A stretch of 64,000 bases of DNA from Terriglobia bacterium (GTDB lineage Bacteria > Acidobacteriota > Terriglobia > Acidiferrales > UBA7541). Below the pieces are notes generated by a model. The model worked only from the letters and a program-made list of their open reading frames with translations. It was not told the DNA's origin and made no database searches. The stretch lies in assembly GCA_020073375.1 (NCBI GenBank), contig JAIQFG010000025.1, positions 1-64,000 of the forward strand. Direction: 5' to 3'. Every line of letters starts with the position of its first letter. Within the stretch, counting starts at the first letter, position 1. This document shows, in pieces, positions 9,464 through 17,509 of this stretch. The position numbers were made by a program, and so were the translations under genes.

Positions 9464-9859
9464 CTATTGATCCGCGTAATCCTCGCCGCGATCCATGGTG
9501 TAGAGTTTTCCGTTAGGCGCCAGGACGGTTCGCAGGCGCATCGCGTAGGTCCCGCTTTTCGCGGCGTTGCCGGTGACCGTAATCTGGTCCCCGGGCTTGA
9601 ACATGTCCTTGGTCCAGCCAATGCGGGACATGCTGACCAGGCTGTTGGCTTCCGCGCTCCATCGCTGGGTTTTGCCGGCAGCATCCTTCACGTCGATGGT
9701 CAATTCCGAATGCGGATTCATGAATTTGTATTCCACCACGGTTCCCTTCAGGGTTGTCAACTTCGCCGAATCGTAGACGGAAGCCCCGTGGTGCGCGAAC
9801 AGTGGAACGCAAAACACGAACAGGCCCGCAACGACCGCCGGAAAATAGCGAATTTTCAT
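9464..9859 (-). CDS. DUF6152 family secreted protein (copy 1)
   Basis: 131 residues from ATG 9859. Signal peptide MKIRYFPAVVAGLFVFCVPLFA precedes a mature start HHGASVYDS, then LTTLKGTVVEYKFMNPHSEL, DAAGKTQRWSAE and a second small domain KPGDQITVTGNAAKSG. The HH after the predicted cleavage site, LKGTV and NPH are shared with the paralogue at 23248-23649. These are hallmarks of DUF6152 as I know it; the family has no established function. It is followed on the same strand by the WEGD-type secreted protein. The pair is inserted between rplS and rnhB in opposite orientation. Confidence 0.85.
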   Translation of the reverse strand: MKIRYFPAVVAGLFVFCVPLFAHHGASVYDSAKLTTLKGTVVEYKFMNPHSELTIDVKDAAGKTQRWSAEANSLVSMSRIGWTKDMFKPGDQITVTGNAAKSGTYAMRLRTVLAPNGKLYTMDRGEDYADQ

Positions 9860-9979
9860 GGTTGACCTCGAATTGGCCGGAGTGTCCCACGAGCGTTGCT
9901 TGCATGTCAATTCGGTTTTGCGCCGCGTTGCGCGCGCTGCACGCTGAAATGCATGCATCCCGTGCTAAAATTCGCGGCG

Positions 9980-10645
9980 ATGCAAAAGCGTTGCTCGTCC
10001 CGTTACGAACGCGAAGCGCGCAAGTGCGGCTGGCAAAGAATTGCCGGCCTGGACGAAGTCGGGCGCGGCTCCTTGTTTGGCCCGGTGGTGGCCGCGGCGG
10101 TCATTCTCGATCCAAAACGCCGCATCGTCGGCCTGGACGATTCCAAAAAAATTCCCGCCGAGCGCCGCGAGACGCTGGCCTTGCGCATCCGCGAGCACGC
10201 CCTGGCCTGGGCCATCGCGGAAGTCGATGCGCGCCGCATCGACGCCTGGAATATTTATCAAGCCAGCCGGCAGGCCATGGCCCAGGCGCTCAGCCAGCTG
10301 AAAATTTCTCCCGATTATCTGCTGCTCGATGCCATGCAGCTGGACGTGATGGTCGAACAGAAATCGCTGATCCACGGGGATGCGCTTTCCGTTTCCATCG
10401 CCGCCGCCTCGATCATCGCAAAAGTCGAACGCGACCGCATGATGCTGGAATGGGATTTAATTTATCCGCAGTACGGCCTGGCGCGGCACAAAGGCTACGC
10501 AACACCCGATCACCTGTCCGCCCTGCGCTCGCATGGACCTTCGCCGCACCACCGATTTTCGTTTGCTCCGGTCCGCGAGGCCGCCTGCTGGGCGGCCGGA
10601 GCGACGCAGACCAGCTTGCCGCTCTCCTCCTTGGGAAACTCCTGA
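9980..10645 (+). CDS. rnhB: Ribonuclease HII
   Basis: 221 residues from ATG 9980; in-frame starts at 9953 and 9896 would add a poorly conserved extension. Carries the RNase HII signature IAGLDEVGRGSLFGPVVAAAV with catalytic D25/E26, followed by LDDSKKIPAERRE, YLLLDAMQLD (third carboxylate), ASIIAKVERDRMM (fourth) and YPQYGLARHKGYATPDHL. It removes ribonucleotides misincorporated in DNA and RNA primers. Typical gene order is rplS-rnhB, here interrupted by the minus-strand cassette. Confidence 0.96.
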   Translation: MQKRCSSRYEREARKCGWQRIAGLDEVGRGSLFGPVVAAAVILDPKRRIVGLDDSKKIPAERRETLALRIREHALAWAIAEVDARRIDAWNIYQASRQAMAQALSQLKISPDYLLLDAMQLDVMVEQKSLIHGDALSVSIAAASIIAKVERDRMMLEWDLIYPQYGLARHKGYATPDHLSALRSHGPSPHHRFSFAPVREAACWAAGATQTSLPLSSLGNS

Positions 10646-10673
10646 TTCCACGTGCCTTTGAGATGCCTGGGCG

Positions 10674-10701
10674 GTAGGGGCGCGGCATGTCGCGCCCCTA
10701 C
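10674..10701. repeat. Perfect-type short palindrome, GTAGGGGCGCGGC family (copy 1)
   Basis: GTAGGGGCGCG/CGCGCCCCTAC arms around a four-base centre, directly downstream of rnhB. Related copies lie at 17451-17485 and 47909-47936 (inside modA). Confidence 0.75.
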
Positions 10702-10769
10702 TATCAGGGACGAATCTAGACCGTGGCAGAGTGATGATAACTGCCTCGAACGCTTTTCAATGCGTTGCG

Positions 10770-10799
10770 TTGACTTCGGTTTTTGGGGCGTGCTAGCGT
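10770..10799 (+). promoter_or_regulatory. Candidate sigma-70 promoter for the TPR gene
   Basis: TTGACT at 10770 and TAGCGT at 10794, separated by 18 bases, in the 320-base gap before the TPR gene. The -35 is good and the -10 is poor. The rest of the gap holds only the short palindrome at 10674 and no gene. Confidence 0.35.
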
Positions 10800-10965
10800 G
10801 AATTGTGCACCTTCTTGTGTGGCTGCCGGCGCAGCCCGCAGGGCTCGTCTGCTCGTAAAGGCGCCGGTTCCCGGCCTGGACGGGCCGCAACAAAAGCGAC
10901 CACGAACCGTTTCACTGTCCGGCTTCTTCCCTGCCGGGCCAGGGCAGTGCAAAGAGCTTCTAAAG

Positions 10966-13611
10966 ATGGCTTATAACAGATCAAAGCATCTCGACGCGGC
11001 GCAGAAATATCTCCAGCAGGGAAAACTGCCCCAAGCCATCGCCGAATACCAGCAAATCCTGAAAAACGAACCCAAGGATCAGGTCACCCTGATGACCCTG
11101 GGCGATCTGTTCGTGCGCCAGGGCGAAACTTTTCAGGCGCTGGAATATTTCGAGCGGCTCGCAAAAATTTTCATGAACGATGGATTTACCACCAAGGCCA
11201 TCGCCATCTACAAAAAAGTCGCCAAGCTGGCTCCCGAGGAAAGCCGCCCGATGGAGCGCCTTGCGGAACTCTACGTCCAGCAGGGAGTGCTGAGCGAGGC
11301 GCGGCCTATTTATCTGCAACTCGCGGAAATGCACCTCAAGGCGGGACGCCAGCCGCAGGCCGCCGTCCTGCTGCGGAAACTTCTGGAAGCTGAACCCGAC
11401 AATCTTCGCGTGCAAACGCGTCTGGCGGAACTCCATCTCTCGATGGGCCAGAAAAAAGAGGCCATCGAAACCTTCCATTCAGCCATGCAGCGGGTCCTCG
11501 ATCAGGGCGACCACGCGGAAGCGATCCGCCTGGCCGACCGCATTTTGCAGCTCGATCCGGCGCACCAGGCGACTTTCGTGCTGAAGGTGCGCGCGCTGTC
11601 CGCTTCCGGCAAGAGTTCCGATGCGGCGAGCCTGCTGGAATCCCTGCCCGACCAGGATGCGGGCGGCGAAATGACGGCGATGCTGCTGGAACAATATCTG
11701 GGAAGCGGCCAGGCGGAAAAAGCGGCGGCGCTTGCGGAGCGCGTCTTTGCTCGCGACCCGAAGAATTACACAGTAGCGCATCGCGTGGCGAATTCCCTGC
11801 TCGAATCGGGCGACCTGGACCGCGCGCGCAAGATGCTGGCGCTGGTTCGGGACACCATGATCGATTCCGGCGAGCATGAAGCCCTGGCGCAATCCATTTC
11901 CCGCCTGGCGGAAAAGCGGCCCGGCGAAACCGAACCCCTGGAGTGGCTGGTGGATTTGTATGGCCGGGCGAGCGATTCGTTCCGGCTTCCGGATGCGCTG
12001 GCGCAGCTTGCGCAAGCCTACGAGGCGGCGGGAGACGACGCCAAGGCGGTGGCCACTTACCAGCAGCTTCTGGAACGCACGCCGGAAGATGAAACCACGC
12101 GCCGCAAGTTCATGCGCTTGTGCGCAAAGACGGGCTTCGATCCGGCGATCGGCGCAACGGTGCCCGCTGTAAAAGTCGATCCGACGGTTTCGGAGCCTGC
12201 GCCTGCCGCGGCGTCATCGTCCGATCCGGCGCTTGAGGAAGAAACGCAGCGCTACGTCACGCAAGCCCTGACCGACGTCGATCTGTTTTCCAGCTACGGC
12301 CTCACGCAAAAAGCAATTGACCTGCTCGAATCGGCGCTGGAGCGCGCTCCCCGGCATGTGCCCATTCTCGAGCGCCTACTGGATCTTTCCGTGGGCGCGG
12401 GGAATGATCGCCGCACCGCCGAGCTGGCTTCGATCCTGGAACAGATCGCACTGGAACGTTCGGACCGCGCCGCCGCCGAGCGCTACGCGGAATTTCGTAA
12501 ACGGTTTCAAAAGGCCGCGGGTATCGCTCCAGCCGCCGGCACCGCCGCGCCCGCTGAACCGGCCGCAGCCGCGCCCGAGGAATTTGCCGTCCCCACGATC
12601 GAAGCGGAACTCGATGAGCCCGTCGCCGAAGTGCCCGCCGAGCCCGAACCCGCCACTGCTGCAAAGGAGGCAACCCCGGCCGCAACACCTGCTCCACCGA
12701 TGGGAATTCCCATGCCCGTCGAATCGGCGGTGCACGAAGTCGATTTGTCGGATGAATGGGCGGCGCTTTCCCAGCAACTGGAAGAAGCGATCGAACAGGA
12801 AATGCCGAGCGGCCCCGCCGCCGATACTCATGCAATTCCCGCGGCTGTGGCGCAGACCCATCCGGAAAAAAAGCAGGAAGAACCCGCCGAGGAAATTCCT
12901 GCCTTTGATCTTGAGCTGCAGCCCGTCGCGCTTTCCGGAACCGGTGAAAATGAGGCAATGTCCGGAGACGCCATGATCGCCGGCCTGGCCGCGGACATGG
13001 AATCGGCAACCGAACGCATGGGGCTTCCCGCGGAAACGCCGCACGCGGTGAATCGCGCGATGCCGCAGCCCTCTGCCCTGGAGAGCGCTCCGGTATTGCA
13101 TTCCACGCCTGCCAATGGAGGAACCGCGCCGGGTTTACGCGGGCACGACGCCACCACGGAAGGTCCTCTCGGCGACCTGTTCGAGGAATTTCGCGCCGAG
13201 CTTGGCGAAGTGAACAAGGACGACGAAGATCTCGAGACCCATTACAATCTCGGCATCGCCTACCGGGAGATGGGACTGCTCGAAGAGGCCATCAGCGAAT
13301 TCCAGAAGGTCGCGCAGGCCGCGGACAAGGGCCCGGCATTTCGTTACGCCATGCAATGTAGTACGCTGTTGGGGCTGGCGTTCATGGAGAAGGGACAGCC
13401 GGCGATCGCCGCCATCTGGTACGAGCGGGCCTTGAAGACGCCGGGCCTGGATCAGGAATCCATTCTCGCGCTGCGCTACGATTTGGGGGTGGCGCAGGAA
13501 CTGGCCGGCGAGCGGACAGCGGCGTACAACAGTTTTTCCCAGGTCTACGCGATGAACATCGATTACCGGGATGTTTCCGAGCGCATCGCCCTTCTCGGGA
13601 AGGGCCGCTAG
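10966..13611 (+). CDS. Large tetratricopeptide-repeat protein with central Ala/Pro/Glu-rich linker
   Basis: 881 residues from ATG 10966; the frame is open upstream to 10783 but that part does not resemble TPR sequence. The N-terminal 450 residues are successive TPR-like helices (for example QYLQQGKL-type units, LPQAIAEYQQILKNEPKD, AIAIYKKVAKLAPEE, EAIETFHSAM). A region of about 250 residues is rich in Ala, Pro and Glu and probably disordered. The last 130 residues return to TPRs: HYNLGIAYREMGLLEEAISE and GLAFMEKGQPAIAAIWYERAL. No signal peptide, so probably cytoplasmic. Likely a scaffold; similar architectures occur near type IV pilus or gliding genes, but nothing here identifies a partner. 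Confidence 0.85.
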   Translation: MAYNRSKHLDAAQKYLQQGKLPQAIAEYQQILKNEPKDQVTLMTLGDLFVRQGETFQALEYFERLAKIFMNDGFTTKAIAIYKKVAKLAPEESRPMERLAELYVQQGVLSEARPIYLQLAEMHLKAGRQPQAAVLLRKLLEAEPDNLRVQTRLAELHLSMGQKKEAIETFHSAMQRVLDQGDHAEAIRLADRILQLDPAHQATFVLKVRALSASGKSSDAASLLESLPDQDAGGEMTAMLLEQYLGSGQAEKAAALAERVFARDPKNYTVAHRVANSLLESGDLDRARKMLALVRDTMIDSGEHEALAQSISRLAEKRPGETEPLEWLVDLYGRASDSFRLPDALAQLAQAYEAAGDDAKAVATYQQLLERTPEDETTRRKFMRLCAKTGFDPAIGATVPAVKVDPTVSEPAPAAASSSDPALEEETQRYVTQALTDVDLFSSYGLTQKAIDLLESALERAPRHVPILERLLDLSVGAGNDRRTAELASILEQIALERSDRAAAERYAEFRKRFQKAAGIAPAAGTAAPAEPAAAAPEEFAVPTIEAELDEPVAEVPAEPEPATAAKEATPAATPAPPMGIPMPVESAVHEVDLSDEWAALSQQLEEAIEQEMPSGPAADTHAIPAAVAQTHPEKKQEEPAEEIPAFDLELQPVALSGTGENEAMSGDAMIAGLAADMESATERMGLPAETPHAVNRAMPQPSALESAPVLHSTPANGGTAPGLRGHDATTEGPLGDLFEEFRAELGEVNKDDEDLETHYNLGIAYREMGLLEEAISEFQKVAQAADKGPAFRYAMQCSTLLGLAFMEKGQPAIAAIWYERALKTPGLDQESILALRYDLGVAQELAGERTAAYNSFSQVYAMNIDYRDVSERIALLGKGR

Positions 13612-13622
13612 ACACACGCCGA

Positions 13623-13865
13623 ATGAAATCTTTTCTGCACGTGTTGCTGTGCCTCGATGTGTTTCTGCTCGGTGTGCTGTTGATTCTGGTCCCCTGGCTC
13701 GGGTATTGGGACCACAATTTTTTCCTCGACAAGTATCCTGCCTTGATACCCATTCTGCTGCATCCTTCCGTGCGGGGCGCGGTAACCGGCCTGGGCGCTC
13801 TGGATATTCTTCTTGCCGGAAGCATGTTGCGGGGACGCGTGGATTCCGTTGCCCCTCACGCCTAA
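13623..13865 (+). CDS. Small two-helix membrane protein
   Basis: 80 residues starting 12 bases after the TPR gene stop. Hydrophobic helix LHVLLCLDVFLLGVLLILVPWLGYW, a short loop, then a second moderately hydrophobic helix VRGAVTGLGALDILLAGSML. The spacing suggests co-transcription with the TPR gene and translational coupling to thiE, whose frame overlaps or abuts its end. No family assigned. Confidence 0.65.
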   Translation: MKSFLHVLLCLDVFLLGVLLILVPWLGYWDHNFFLDKYPALIPILLHPSVRGAVTGLGALDILLAGSMLRGRVDSVAPHA

Positions 13866-14499
13866 GCCCGTATTCTGCTACGTGACCGACAGGCGCTCGC
13901 TGGAGCGCGCGCCATCTTCCGCCGGCTCATCTGTTACAGGTTCTTTTGGGGAATTACTGAAAACCATCCGAAACGCGGCGGCTTCCGGAGCCGCGTGGAT
14001 CCAGATTCGCGAAAAAGATCTGGAAGCGCGCGAATTTGCGGAGTTGACGCGGCTCGCGATGGAAGCCGCAAAGGGGACAGCCGCTCGAATTATCGTGAAC
14101 GGCCGCCTGGACGTAGCGCTGGCCGCGAATGCCGCGGGAGTTCATCTGGGAGAAAATTCCCTTCCGCTGGAAGCCGTGGCCGGCTGGCGGCGATCCTCCG
14201 GCAGAATGGATTTTCTGATCGGCGCCTCCTGCCATTCGCTGGATGCCGCGCGCGCCGCCGAGCGCAGCGGGGCGGACTATATTTTCTTCGGGCCGGTTTT
14301 TGTCACGCCGTCCAAGGCGGCCTTCGGCCCGCCGCAGGGAATCGAGCGTTTGCGCGAAGTGTGCGCGGCGGTGAAAATTCCGGTCCTGGCCATCGGCGGA
14401 ATCGATCTTGGAAATGCGCGCGTGTGTCTTGACGCCGGCGCCGCGGGGTTCGCGGCGATTCGATTATTTCAGGGTGAAGGGAAAGTTCGGCTTGCGTAG
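13849..14499 (+). CDS. thiE: Thiamine-phosphate synthase
   Basis: About 216 residues; no ATG precedes the conserved region, so the start is a TTG at 13849 or 13813. Motifs: YVTDRR, AAWIQIREKD, RIIVNGRLDVALAANAAGVHLGE, LIGASCHSLDAARAAERSGADYIFFGPVF (given in parts), TPSKAAFGPPQGIERL and IPVLAIGGI. It couples HMP-PP with thiazole phosphate to give thiamine phosphate, the cofactor precursor for the two ThDP enzymes in this window. The stop codon TAG (14497-14499) is the first part of a palindromic GTAGGACAGGCTTC element, so the last residues probably follow a repeat insertion. Confidence 0.9.
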   Translation: MPLTPKPVFCYVTDRRSLERAPSSAGSSVTGSFGELLKTIRNAAASGAAWIQIREKDLEAREFAELTRLAMEAAKGTAARIIVNGRLDVALAANAAGVHLGENSLPLEAVAGWRRSSGRMDFLIGASCHSLDAARAAERSGADYIFFGPVFVTPSKAAFGPPQGIERLREVCAAVKIPVLAIGGIDLGNARVCLDAGAAGFAAIRLFQGEGKVRLA

Positions 14500-14568
14500 G
14501 ACAGGCTTCAGCCTGTCTGCCTTTGAATTTGCTCCAACCAAAAACCGACAGGCTGAAGCCTGTCCTAC
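14496..14568. repeat. Palindromic element GTAGGACAGGCTTCAGCCTGTC between convergent genes, supplying both stop codons
   Basis: Both ends read GTAGGACAGGCTTCAGCCTGTC in opposite orientations around an about 28-base spacer. The left TAG (14497-14499) terminates thiE and the right TAG (complement of 14565-14567) terminates the aldolase gene. Related copies: 48505-48575, 52918-52947, degenerate 46364-46446 and 45140-45212. May serve as a bidirectional terminator. Confidence 0.85.
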
Positions 14569-15245
14569 TTTTCCACCCATTCCACGCCTAGATTTTTCAG
14601 TTTTTCTCGCAGGCCGTACATGTTCAAACCCAACTCGCCGGCGCGCAGGCGCTCGCGGTTCTTGGCTTCCTTGGCCAGGCGCGCCTCGCAGGCGCGAACC
14701 ACTTCCTCGGCGTCCTGCCGCGGCACCACCACCAACCCGTCGACGTCGCCCACGATAATGTCGCCCGGATGCACAATCGCTCCGGCGCAAACGGTTTCGA
14801 TATTCACGTATCCGGCAGTCTCCTTCACCGTGCCCATGGCGGAAATCGCGCGCGAAAAAACGGGAAATTGCATCGCGGTCAGATCCGCGACGTCGCGGCA
14901 TCCGGCGTGAAGCACCACGCCCGCAATTCCATGCGCCTGGCAGGACGTAGCCAGCAATTCGCCGAACATTCCGTCGGTGGAGTCGGCCAGCGTGGTCACC
15001 ACCAGCACGTCTCCCGGCCGGCAGACTTCGATGGCCGCGTGAATCATCATGTTGTCGCCCGGATGGCAAATTGCAGTAACCGCTGGGGCGCCGATGCGCG
15101 CGGTGGGATATATCGGCCGCATGTATGGCAGCATGAGCCCCGTGCGGCCCTGCGCTTCGTGCACCGTGGCCGTACCGAACTCGCCGAGTTTTTTGGCCAG
15201 CGCCGGATCGGGCCGTTCAATATTCTTGACGATTCTTGGCTTCAT
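14565..15245 (-). CDS. RraA-fold aldolase, LigK-like 4-carboxy-4-hydroxy-2-oxoadipate aldolase/oxaloacetate decarboxylase
   Basis: 226 residues, ATG 15245 with GGGAG upstream. Motifs of the HMG/CHA aldolase group: FGTATVHEAQGRTGLM, PGDNMMIHAA, DSTDGMFGELLATSCQAHGI, GVVLHAGCRDVADL, MQFPVFSRA and DGLVVVPRQDAEEV. The GELLATSCQAHG and GCRDV segments hold pyruvate/metal-binding residues of LigK-type enzymes. Known reaction: cleavage of 4-carboxy-4-hydroxy-2-oxoadipate to oxaloacetate and pyruvate in protocatechuate 4,5-cleavage and gallate pathways. Its gene is 18 bases downstream of the DUF6282 gene, same operon. The RNase-inhibitor role of true RraA is less likely. Confidence 0.85.
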   Translation of the reverse strand: MKPRIVKNIERPDPALAKKLGEFGTATVHEAQGRTGLMLPYMRPIYPTARIGAPAVTAICHPGDNMMIHAAIEVCRPGDVLVVTTLADSTDGMFGELLATSCQAHGIAGVVLHAGCRDVADLTAMQFPVFSRAISAMGTVKETAGYVNIETVCAGAIVHPGDIIVGDVDGLVVVPRQDAEEVVRACEARLAKEAKNRERLRAGELGLNMYGLREKLKNLGVEWVEK

Positions 15246-15263
15246 GGATGAATTCTCCCGGAA

Positions 15264-16220
15264 TTATTGCAGCAGCGCGGCTGGATTCGTAACCGTCATG
15301 CCGCGGATCTGCTCGACGCTGAACCCGCCGTCCAGAAGCTTCTGCGCGAACATCGCAAATCCGTCCGCGACCGGAGGATTGATTGTCTGTCCCAGATCGG
15401 TTGAGCAGACGCAGCGCTCGGGTCTGACGACGCGGATGGCCTCCATCACGCCGTCCCACGGAGCTTTTCCCGTGTGCATGGTGGTGAAGCAATGCTCGAT
15501 GAACGCGCCCATGTCCGCCAGCTGCCGTTGCTCATCGGCGGTCAGATTCTGCGAGGGAAATTCCGCGTGAGTCACCAGGACTCGCTGCGTCCCCATTTCC
15601 CGCGCGGTCTTTACCAGCTCGAAAATTTCCACGCGGCCCAGGTGCCCCGTCGCCAGGATCATATTGTGCCTGGCGATCAATTCAATGCAGCGCTTCACGG
15701 CCGCGGAGATTTTTCCCTCCGCGTCGAGCACCGTCAGCGGCGGAGGAGCGATTCCGGTGGCCGCCAGTTCGCGCTGGATCTTCGCCCAGAAGGGAAGTTT
15801 TACATTGGGCCCGTCCAGCCGCCCGGCCGTTTCGTTGGCCGCGTCCACCGTCGGGAACCATACGATCTTGCAGCCAGAGCGCCCGGCGAGTTCGAGCGCC
15901 ACCGGGTTGAGCCCGCCCACCGAATGATTCAGCGTGATGGCTCCGTAAGCGGAAATTCCGGGCACGGCCTTGGTGACCACGTGGGCGCGCTCGGCGGTCG
16001 GAAAATAGTGAGACTTCAGAACGAATCCCTTCATGCCGTGCGCCAGAAATTCCTTCGCCAAATCCAGATCGTCGATGCGCCGCTCGATCACGTCCGGCGC
16101 CACGTGCACCTGCATGTCATAGGCGCCTTCCATGCATTTCCAGGCCGCATCGGAAACCGGCACGGCTTTCGCTCCCGCCGCTCCCTCGCTCGTGCCCGGA
16201 TTTGTCGGGGTTGCGTTCAT
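15264..16220 (-). CDS. DUF6282 family protein, amidohydrolase-superfamily-like
   Basis: 318 residues, ATG 16220 with an AGAGG ribosome site. Begins with a low-complexity stretch, then DMQVHVAPDVIERR with metal-site-like histidine and acid, KGFVLKSHYFPTAERA, LNHSVGGLNPVALELA, ILATGHLGRVEIFELV, VLVTHAEFPSQNL and CVCSTDLGQTINPPV. The His/Asp-rich strand ends resemble a TIM-barrel amidohydrolase. It is expected to hydrolyse a carboxylated intermediate, but the substrate is unknown. Upstream of and close to the LigK-like aldolase, which suggests consecutive steps. Confidence 0.75.
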   Translation of the reverse strand: MNATPTNPGTSEGAAGAKAVPVSDAAWKCMEGAYDMQVHVAPDVIERRIDDLDLAKEFLAHGMKGFVLKSHYFPTAERAHVVTKAVPGISAYGAITLNHSVGGLNPVALELAGRSGCKIVWFPTVDAANETAGRLDGPNVKLPFWAKIQRELAATGIAPPPLTVLDAEGKISAAVKRCIELIARHNMILATGHLGRVEIFELVKTAREMGTQRVLVTHAEFPSQNLTADEQRQLADMGAFIEHCFTTMHTGKAPWDGVMEAIRVVRPERCVCSTDLGQTINPPVADGFAMFAQKLLDGGFSVEQIRGMTVTNPAALLQ

Positions 16221-16459
16221 TTCGGATATTCCTCTCTGATGGATCCCTTTTCCGGCGAGCGGAAAAGGCGGCCTCGCCGCTCGCCAAAAATATTCCCGGC
16301 GCGTCCCGCGCGAATATATTTCCTCGATCGAGCCTCGCCTGGATGGCTAACCGGTTTTCAATATACATTACCGCCGGAAAGATGCGCTAACTCGAATTCT
16401 CCGGCAAGCATCCAGAATCCGGCAGCGATTCGCCTCACATTCCGGGATGAGCGCTTTTC

Positions 16460-16533
16460 GTAGCGCCGGAATCTCGCCGGCAGTTTTATGCTGTGTGGAA
16501 TCGAAAATATGCCGGCGGGACGCCGGCGCTGCG
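16460..16533. repeat. Palindromic element TAGCGCCGG..CCGGCGCT
   Basis: Arms TAGCGCCGGAATCTCGCCGGC and GCCGGCGGGACGCCGGCGCT flank a 30-base spacer. Same family as 57424-57498. It lies in a 370-base gap (16221-16589) between two minus-strand genes; I see no gene in that gap. Confidence 0.75.
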
Positions 16534-16589
16534 AATAACCAGCAAACGTGCGCGAGCGGCAGGATTTCATTTGCAGGTGAAAATTTTCC

Positions 16590-17288
16590 TCAATGACAGC
16601 TGTTATCGTCCGCAAAGGTGCCGCTGACGAGCATGGAGCTCAGAAATCTGCTGCAATCGGAAATTTTTGTCAGGTCCGGATCGTTCTGCATGGCGTTCGG
16701 GTTCACGGTCTTGGTGGCATTCAACGCATTTCGGGTCGCAACGACCCCGTCCGCCCATCGTTCCAGATTACCGAACTCATTGCTTAGCAGTTGCAGCGCA
16801 TCGCGGTCGGAAGCGGTCGTCGCGGCCACGGCCAACTGATTCAGGTCCGCGCCCACGCGGTCGCGATAATCCTGCGGCCAGGTTCCAACCACCGGAACGC
16901 CGTAAGCCAGGATTGTGCCAATGGCGCCCCGCCATTCCCGCATTTCCGCCAGTTCCGCGATCGCCTGCCGCGCAAATTCGCGGGACAATCCCGCCGGTGG
17001 AGGCGCAGGAGGCGGCACGGCCGGCTTGGTTTCAGCCGCTGCGCTGGCCTCCAATCCCGAAATGCTCAGCACGACGCGATTTTGCTCAATCGCGACCGTT
17101 CCGCCCGTGATCTGCGCCACCGTCTCCAGCTCGATGTAAGAATGCCCGCCGAACTGCACGACTGTGCCCGCAGTTTTCCCGTTCACGATGAGAGTGCGGC
17201 TGGAAGAGCCCTGCGCGTAAAGCATTCCGGCGCACACCAGCAAAAATCCGAACGAAAGAGCGTATAAAGCTTTGCCGCGACTCTTCAA
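16590..17288 (-). CDS. Secreted protein with copper-amine-oxidase-N-like module, function unknown
   Basis: 232 residues. Signal peptide KALYALSFGFLLVCAGMLYAQ, then a compact beta segment RTLIVNGKTAGTVVQFGGHSYIELETVAQ resembling the short stress-adapting or copper-amine-oxidase N-terminal module. A Pro/Ala linker and a helical domain (REFARQAIAELAEMREWRGAIG onward) follow, ending in ISDCSRFLSSML and a terminal CH. No catalytic motif is seen. It sits between the ThDP enzyme and DUF6282 genes on the same strand but with gaps of over 200 bases, so it may not belong to the catabolic operon. Confidence 0.65.
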   Translation of the reverse strand: MKSRGKALYALSFGFLLVCAGMLYAQGSSSRTLIVNGKTAGTVVQFGGHSYIELETVAQITGGTVAIEQNRVVLSISGLEASAAAETKPAVPPPAPPPAGLSREFARQAIAELAEMREWRGAIGTILAYGVPVVGTWPQDYRDRVGADLNQLAVAATTASDRDALQLLSNEFGNLERWADGVVATRNALNATKTVNPNAMQNDPDLTKISDCSRFLSSMLVSGTFADDNSCH

Positions 17289-17450
17289 TGTGCACCTGCC
17301 TGGCCGGGAGCTTCATTGTCCCCACGTCCGCCATCTAGGTTACTTCGATCGCGCGGGGAGTTCCATAGGGAGTTCCCTGGGTGAGGGCAACTCGCAGAAA
17401 AGCTGGGACTCTTTAGCGGGAAAGCGGTAGATGGGAGACCGGGGTGAGCC

Positions 17451-17485
17451 GTAGGGGCATCCGCCGCGGCGGACCGTGCCCCTAC
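17451..17485. repeat. Palindrome GTAGGGGCA..TGCCCCTAC (copy 2)
   Basis: Nine-base outer arms GTAGGGGCA/TGCCCCTAC around a G/C-rich centre with its own CCGCCGCGGCGG-type symmetry. Located just downstream of the ThDP enzyme stop; possible terminator. Confidence 0.7.
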
Positions 17486-17509
17486 AAGTGTTCCGCTCAG
17501 CGCTGGGCC

